NCBI GenBank assembly: GCA_937921255.1
Contig: CAKZSO010000009.1
Location: 1 to 37,226 of the forward strand
Direction: 5' to 3'
Length of the DNA stretch: 37,226 nucleotides
DNA from: Candidatus Bipolaricaulota bacterium
GTDB lineage: Bacteria; Bipolaricaulota; Bipolaricaulia; Bipolaricaulales; Bipolaricaulaceae
This document shows positions 33,652 to 37,226 of the stretch, piece after piece. Under the pieces are notes generated by a model that did not search any database, was not told the origin of the DNA, and worked only from the letters and a program-made list of their open reading frames with translations. The translations under genes and the position numbers were made by a program. Each line of letters begins with the position of its first letter. Within the stretch, counting starts at the first letter, position 1.

Positions 33652-36642
33652 TCAGCGCACCACAAGGATCTTCCCGACTTCCGAAGAGATCGTCCCACCG
33701 GCCACGGTGGCCGTGACGAGGTAGAAGTAGAGCCCATCGGCGATCGTGCGCCCGTTCCCGTCCTTGAGATCCCACGTGAACTGCGTGCCTGGCACATCGC
33801 TCCGCCGCACCTCGCGGCCCAGCATGTCGAAGATCTGGATCCGGACCTCGGTTACGCCAGCGGGGAGGACCAGCTGGATGCGACACTGCGTCCGAGCAGG
33901 GTTGTCCAGCAGCCGCGTGCCGATCCCGCCGCCAACCGGCAACACCGTCACATCCCGTCCGAACCATTCCCCCCATCCTCCCGCGTCGCGGGCCCGTGCC
34001 TGAACCCGGAACACGCCGCTCACGGCGAAGGTGTGGATCTTGACGTTCGTGTCGGTGGCGACAGCCGTATCATCACCCAGCTTCCACTCGTACCCAGTGA
34101 TCGGGTCGCCATCCGGATCCGTGGCCGTGGCCGTGAACGTGACCGCCTGACCTGCCTGAGGATTCGCTGGGTTTGGTGTAATCGCGCTGACCACCGGCCG
34201 CCGATTCACCGGAGTGGCGGTCACCGTTACGGACTTCTCCTTTCTCCCAACCTCCCCGCGGCTGTTTGTAACCGAGAGAACTACGGTGTACGTGCCAGCC
34301 GCGGCGTAGGTATGTTTCGGATTCTGCGCCGTCGAGGTGCCGCCATCCCCGAACGCCCACGCGTACGTGTACGGGGTGAGGGGCGGTGTGGCGGGGTCCG
34401 TCACCTTCGAGGTGAACGCAACCTCCTGCCCCACGGCAGGATTGTCTGGGGCAAGGTCGAAGTCCACCACGGGCTGCTTTCCCACCACCTCCACCGTGAG
34501 CGTCTTCGAGCTGGACAGGCCTCCCTCTCCTGTCACGGTCAGCGTCACCTGGAACGTACCGCCGATCGCGTACTTGTGCTTAACCTCCGCCGAACCCGTA
34601 GTCTGAGCCGTCTTTCCGTCGCCGAATGCCCACCGGAAAATGGCCTTCGTGATGTCCCCCGATGGGTCGGCAATCCCGGCGGCCGGGGTAAAGGTAACAT
34701 CCACCCCTGCCTCTGGCGCAGTGGGTACCCAGCTGAAGCTCACCCCCGTCGGGTGCTTGCCGATGGCCGTGGTGATCACGGCGGGCCCCAGCAAGGCGGT
34801 CTTGTGGTGCGTCAGCAGGCCCTCAGAGTGCCACACCACGGTCTCCAGCTGAAGCTTGCGCCCCGCAGGAGCGGTGTCCTTCAGGGTCACCCAGATGTCG
34901 AGTTCGGCCGTTGTGTCGTCGGGGACTGTGTTGTTCGCCGTGGTCGGCACGCGTACCCCCGCCAAGCTCAGCCCCACGGGGTCGCTCAACACGCCCAGCA
35001 AGGCTCCGTCGGATCTTCGACGCACCTCGATCTTAGCCACGTGCTGGTCGGCCAGAGGACTGGCGGCTGCATTGCGGATCATGAGCGAGTTGATGATGAC
35101 GTCGTACGGATCGTCATCGTTGTCTTTGAGTTCCAGCCGTTGAGCGAGGAAGCGAACTCCCTGGAACACCGTTCGATCGGGAAGTGTGACCGGCTTCTCG
35201 CTTTCGAACCCCTGCCCGCCGGCAGGCCCGGTCACAAATTCCGCGCCCTCCAGGGGAGCATCGTGAGCCTCAGGCTTGCCGAAGATCTTCGAGTCTTCCG
35301 TGTGCCAGATGACGGTCTGCAACTGCACCTTCCGATCGAGAGGCACCGCCGGACCAAGCGTCACCCAGAGCTCGATGACCTCGCTCGTGTCATCGGCAAC
35401 GACGTTGTTCGAGCCAGTGGCGATACGTACTCCGCCTGATCGAAGCCCCGATGCGCCCGTCACCGACCCCATCACCGCGCCGTCTCGGGCGCGGATGACG
35501 TCGATGCGGGCGATGTGGTCGTCGGCGAGAGGCGACTCCGTAGCGATGTTCCACACCACGAGCGAGTTGACCGTGACATCATACGGATCGAGGTCGTCGT
35601 CGCCGACCTCGATGCGCTGAGCAAGAAACCGTTGGTTGGAGAACACCCGGCCACCAGTGAGGTTGTGGTTCTCCACCTTCTCGAATCCCGTCGGCTCCTT
35701 CACCGTGAAGACAGGGCCAGGCGGGGGCGGATCGGTTGTGATGTCTCTCCCCGCGCAACGCACGACCGCCTCCAGCTGGAGCTTGTGGCCCATTGGGGCG
35801 GTCAGCTTCAGCGTAACCCAAATCTCGAGGTAGAGGGTGCTGTACGGACCAGCTTTGGTGTTCGAAGTGGTGATCACCACGCCGGTTGTGGTGAGCGTCC
35901 CGACCTGACTTGTCACGCCCAGCTGGGCATCGTCGCTCGCCCGACGGACCTCGATCTTGTCCACATACGTACCCGTCAGCTTGGTCCCACCCGGGGCCAC
36001 ATTCGCGAGCACAACCTGGGAGATCGTGGTCTCGAACGGGAGGTCGGTCGCGTCCACCAGGATGCGGCCGGCGAGGAACCGCTGCCCGCGGTACACGTCC
36101 GCATCGGGAACCGTACCGTCGAACTTGACCACCGGCAATCGCACTGTGAACGTCGCCGCAGCGGCTCCGCCCGGAGGAGCGTAGTTGATCACTGCACTCG
36201 TTGGTGTGATCGCCGTTCCGCCCAGACTGAGCTTGAGGCTCAAGGGAACGTCAGCCTTTAGCTTGACGAAGATGTACAGGCGGTGGGTTCCTGGGGTGAA
36301 GGTGTTGTTGCTCAGACTACTGATGGTGATCCCGGTCCCGAGGTTGTCGCCCGAACCGACCGTGTACTTTCGAAGCGTGGGGCCGGTCTCGGTGTTCCGG
36401 CGGATCTCGATGAACTCCACCCCCGCCGCGGTCACCTGGCTCGTGGCCGCCGTGTTCTTCACCGTGATGCTGTTGATCGTGAGGTTGGGCCCAGAGGGAA
36501 CCGTGAACTGGATCACCTGGGCCAGGACCACGGCCCCGGGGGCCACGTTATCGTCAGGCAACCCGATGTTGTTGAACGTCTGGGCTACCACCGCCGGCGC
36601 CGCAAGGGCGACCGCCACCGCAAGCAACATGCACCGTCTCAT
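33652..36642 (-). CDS. Secreted PKD-domain protein with four novel beta modules and a FlgD/Por-type C-terminal domain
   Basis: A protein of 996 residues. Signal peptide 1-20. Residues about 30-175, 183-332, 333-490 and 493-630 are four copies of a beta module; copies 2-4 share QRFLAxR, a DxxxPYDVxxNSL region, HVAKIEVRR-like and LEIWVTLK-like strands, and LQLETVVWH-like ends. Copy 1 is the most diverged. Three PKD domains follow (about 633-715, 720-805, 813-895) with FRWAFGDG, YAWAFGDG and YEWKLGDD. The last 90 residues are a FlgD/Por-like tail with VRIQIFDMLGREVR and ADGLYFYLVTA. It starts at ATG 36642 behind AGGAGGTCG. It is probably a surface or adhesion protein; the four-copy module is not one I recognise. 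Confidence 0.8.
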   Translation of the reverse strand: MRRCMLLAVAVALAAPAVVAQTFNNIGLPDDNVAPGAVVLAQVIQFTVPSGPNLTINSITVKNTAATSQVTAAGVEFIEIRRNTETGPTLRKYTVGSGDNLGTGITISSLSNNTFTPGTHRLYIFVKLKADVPLSLKLSLGGTAITPTSAVINYAPPGGAAAATFTVRLPVVKFDGTVPDADVYRGQRFLAGRILVDATDLPFETTISQVVLANVAPGGTKLTGTYVDKIEVRRASDDAQLGVTSQVGTLTTTGVVITTSNTKAGPYSTLYLEIWVTLKLTAPMGHKLQLEAVVRCAGRDITTDPPPPGPVFTVKEPTGFEKVENHNLTGGRVFSNQRFLAQRIEVGDDDLDPYDVTVNSLVVWNIATESPLADDHIARIDVIRARDGAVMGSVTGASGLRSGGVRIATGSNNVVADDTSEVIELWVTLGPAVPLDRKVQLQTVIWHTEDSKIFGKPEAHDAPLEGAEFVTGPAGGQGFESEKPVTLPDRTVFQGVRFLAQRLELKDNDDDPYDVIINSLMIRNAAASPLADQHVAKIEVRRRSDGALLGVLSDPVGLSLAGVRVPTTANNTVPDDTTAELDIWVTLKDTAPAGRKLQLETVVWHSEGLLTHHKTALLGPAVITTAIGKHPTGVSFSWVPTAPEAGVDVTFTPAAGIADPSGDITKAIFRWAFGDGKTAQTTGSAEVKHKYAIGGTFQVTLTVTGEGGLSSSKTLTVEVVGKQPVVDFDLAPDNPAVGQEVAFTSKVTDPATPPLTPYTYAWAFGDGGTSTAQNPKHTYAAAGTYTVVLSVTNSRGEVGRKEKSVTVTATPVNRRPVVSAITPNPANPQAGQAVTFTATATDPDGDPITGYEWKLGDDTAVATDTNVKIHTFAVSGVFRVQARARDAGGWGEWFGRDVTVLPVGGGIGTRLLDNPARTQCRIQLVLPAGVTEVRIQIFDMLGREVRRSDVPGTQFTWDLKDGNGRTIADGLYFYLVTATVAGGTISSEVGKILVVR

Positions 36643-36766
36643 CGCACGACCTCCTCGCCCAGCTCGGGCCGGCCGGCGTCCGCGCGCCAGGAACCCGTTT
36701 TCGTAGGATTTACCAAGCTCATCTTCCCCTCGGTCGTGAGGCTTCTTGACACGGTCCCCAGTCTAG

Positions 36767-36780
36767 GTGATCCCCATCAC
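36767..36780. promoter_or_regulatory. Operator-like inverted repeat (CRP/FNR-type pattern)
   Basis: GTGAT (36767-36771), four bases, ATCAC (36776-36780), followed by A. This matches the core TGTGA-N6-TCACA of CRP/FNR-family sites except at one outer base. It lies 125 bases upstream of the PKD-protein gene. A 10-base palindromic match can arise by chance. Confidence 0.3.
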
Positions 36781-36914
36781 AGGGCGGAGGATTGCCGTTA
36801 CTCCCTCCCTAGGCGTTTGTCCACCCACCCCGACACCCCTGTCCACCTCCCTGATCCTACGTCGATCTCTCCCCTGAACCACGCAAAACGCGTTCGGAAG
36901 CGACCGAGAAGTGC

Positions 36915-36943
36915 TTGACACCCTGAGGGGCAGACCCTAGGAT
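36915..36943 (+). promoter_or_regulatory. Strong sigma-70-type promoter facing right
   Basis: TTGACA (36915-36920, a perfect match), a 17-base spacer, then TAGGAT (36938-36943). This is the best promoter in the window and has no obvious protein gene immediately downstream, which suggests an RNA product or a leader. Confidence 0.6.
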
Positions 36944-36949
36944 GGAAGT

Positions 36950-37050
36950 TGCGATGCGGCGGGAGATCGCTCACTGGTGGGCGCAGGCCTCGCTCCAGAG
37001 AGAGTCGGGAGGAAGGCGGCGAGAGCTCCCTCGGCCTTGGTATCTACGGG
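36950..37050 (+). ncRNA. Possible structured RNA, T-box stem I-like
   Basis: Begins just after the promoter. AGGCC (36985-36989) can pair with GGCCT (37033-37037). Inside are AGAGAG (36997-37002) and a hairpin, GGGAG (37007-37011) with CTCCC (37026-37030), whose 14-base loop contains GGCGGCGAGAG. The order of outer stem, AGAGAG and GGGAG-loop-CTCCC resembles the upper part of T-box stem I. Against this, no TGGNACC antiterminator core is seen downstream and an opposing ORF fragment follows. Confidence 0.35.
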
Positions 37051-37130
37051 CTGCCCCCTCACCCGGACCCTCTCCCACGAGGGGGGGCTGGTCCCTGGCC
37101 TGTTCCCCCCTCCCTCGACGGGCGGGGCGA
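37051..37130. repeat. C-rich imperfect inverted repeat
   Basis: A stretch with CCCTCACCCGGACCCTCTCC followed by GAGGGGGGG and later CCCCCCTCCCTCG. The GAGGGGGG and CCCCCCTC arms (about 37079-37087 and 37105-37112) can pair. This composition is typical of dispersed C-rich repeats found in many genomes. It may act as a terminator for the RNA upstream. Only this copy is seen. Confidence 0.35.
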
Positions 37131-37155
37131 GAGTAAGAGTTCCCCGGGAACCTTG

Positions 37156-37226
37156 TTACCTTCTCCCTTTGGGGCCCTGGGGGCCGGCCTCGACGACGAG
37201 GAACTCCACCGGGAGCTCCGATCGGG
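37156..37226 (-). CDS. C-terminal fragment of an ORF, cold-shock-domain-like
   Basis: The minus strand reads in from the right edge as RSELPVEFLVVEAGPQGPKG, then RR and a TAA stop (37158-37156). VEFxVVE-GPxGP resembles the C-terminal end of cold-shock domain proteins. Only 22 residues are available, so both the existence and the family of the gene are tentative. Confidence 0.35.
   Translation of the reverse strand, partial: RSELPVEFLVVEAGPQGPKGRR

Larger units (their letters stand above)
36643..37226. other. Largely non-coding end region
   Basis: A region of 584 bases without a confident full gene. It holds the leader of the PKD-protein gene, an operator-like inverted repeat at 36767, a strong plus-strand promoter at 36915, a possible structured RNA (36950-37050), a C-rich repeat-like segment at 37051-37130 and a short ORF fragment at the right edge. 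I see no tRNA or rRNA. Confidence 0.6.

Noticed and set aside
36746-36769. TTGACA at 36746 followed by TAGGTG as a promoter
   Set aside because: The spacer is only 12 bases, too short for a sigma-70 promoter.
36990-37030. Resemblance of GGGAGGAAGG to RNase P RNA or SRP RNA cores
   Set aside because: The flanking conserved bases of both RNAs (GAAAGUCC-type and GGUCAGG-type segments) are missing.
36942-37136. Plus-strand frame of 64 codons after the strong promoter
   Set aside because: Its second half (AAPSPGPSPTRGGW) is the usual translation of a C-rich dispersed repeat, and no ribosome binding site precedes it.
1-37226. CRISPR array, rRNA or tRNA genes
   Set aside because: No regularly spaced long direct repeats, no rRNA-like stretch and no cloverleaf with GGTTCRANYCC was found in the gaps between genes.

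Overview
The window is GC-rich bacterial chromosome with densely packed genes, many of them joined by ATGA or GTGA stop/start overlaps. Outer-membrane-type beta-barrel proteins, L9, MurJ and the MEP pathway enzyme Dxr point to a diderm bacterium. Ferredoxin-dependent 2-oxoacid oxidoreductase, rubredoxin and its reductase point to an anaerobe. The archaeal-style Cdc48/VAT ATPase and archease fit a deep-branching, possibly thermophilic lineage. My best guess is a Bipolaricaulota (Acetothermia/OP1)-like genome. This is inference from gene content only, since there is no rRNA gene to test it.

Layout. 1-3.8 kb: archease (cut by the window edge) and the RNA ligase-like phosphodiesterase ThpR on the minus strand, divergent from cdc48 and an exported SurA-N-like protein. 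3.8-7.9 kb: glycogen branching enzyme and alpha-glucan phosphorylase, divergent. 8.0-11.3 kb: a small exported helical protein, a rubredoxin plus rubredoxin-reductase pair (the 53-residue rubredoxin is easily missed), and a MgtC/DUF4010 membrane protein. 11.3-13.8 kb: a three-gene 2-oxoacid:ferredoxin oxidoreductase operon. 13.9-15.1 kb: nagA. 15.1-15.5 kb: a Tn5/IS4-type transposase remnant with a short tandem repeat. 15.5-19.4 kb: DUF177-ruvC-polA. 19.4-21.5 kb: rplI-murJ. 21.4-25.8 kb: an ftsH-dxr-rrf2-MIP18-Cys-rich operon. 25.9-36.6 kb: a cell-surface block. 36.6-37.2 kb: a non-coding region with a strong promoter, a possible structured RNA and a partial ORF.

The part most likely to be new is the surface block. 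A secreted subtilase and a 996-residue PKD-repeat protein both end in the same kind of FlgD-like/Por-secretion-like C-terminal domain. They lie beside two PorV/UPF0164-like barrels and a 1285-residue exported protein that seems to combine a beta-propeller with a C-terminal barrel. Together these look like a divergent secretion-and-attachment system resembling type IX secretion. A second theme is that at least seven genes have a -10-like hexamer only 6 to 12 bases before the start codon, which suggests widespread leaderless transcription.
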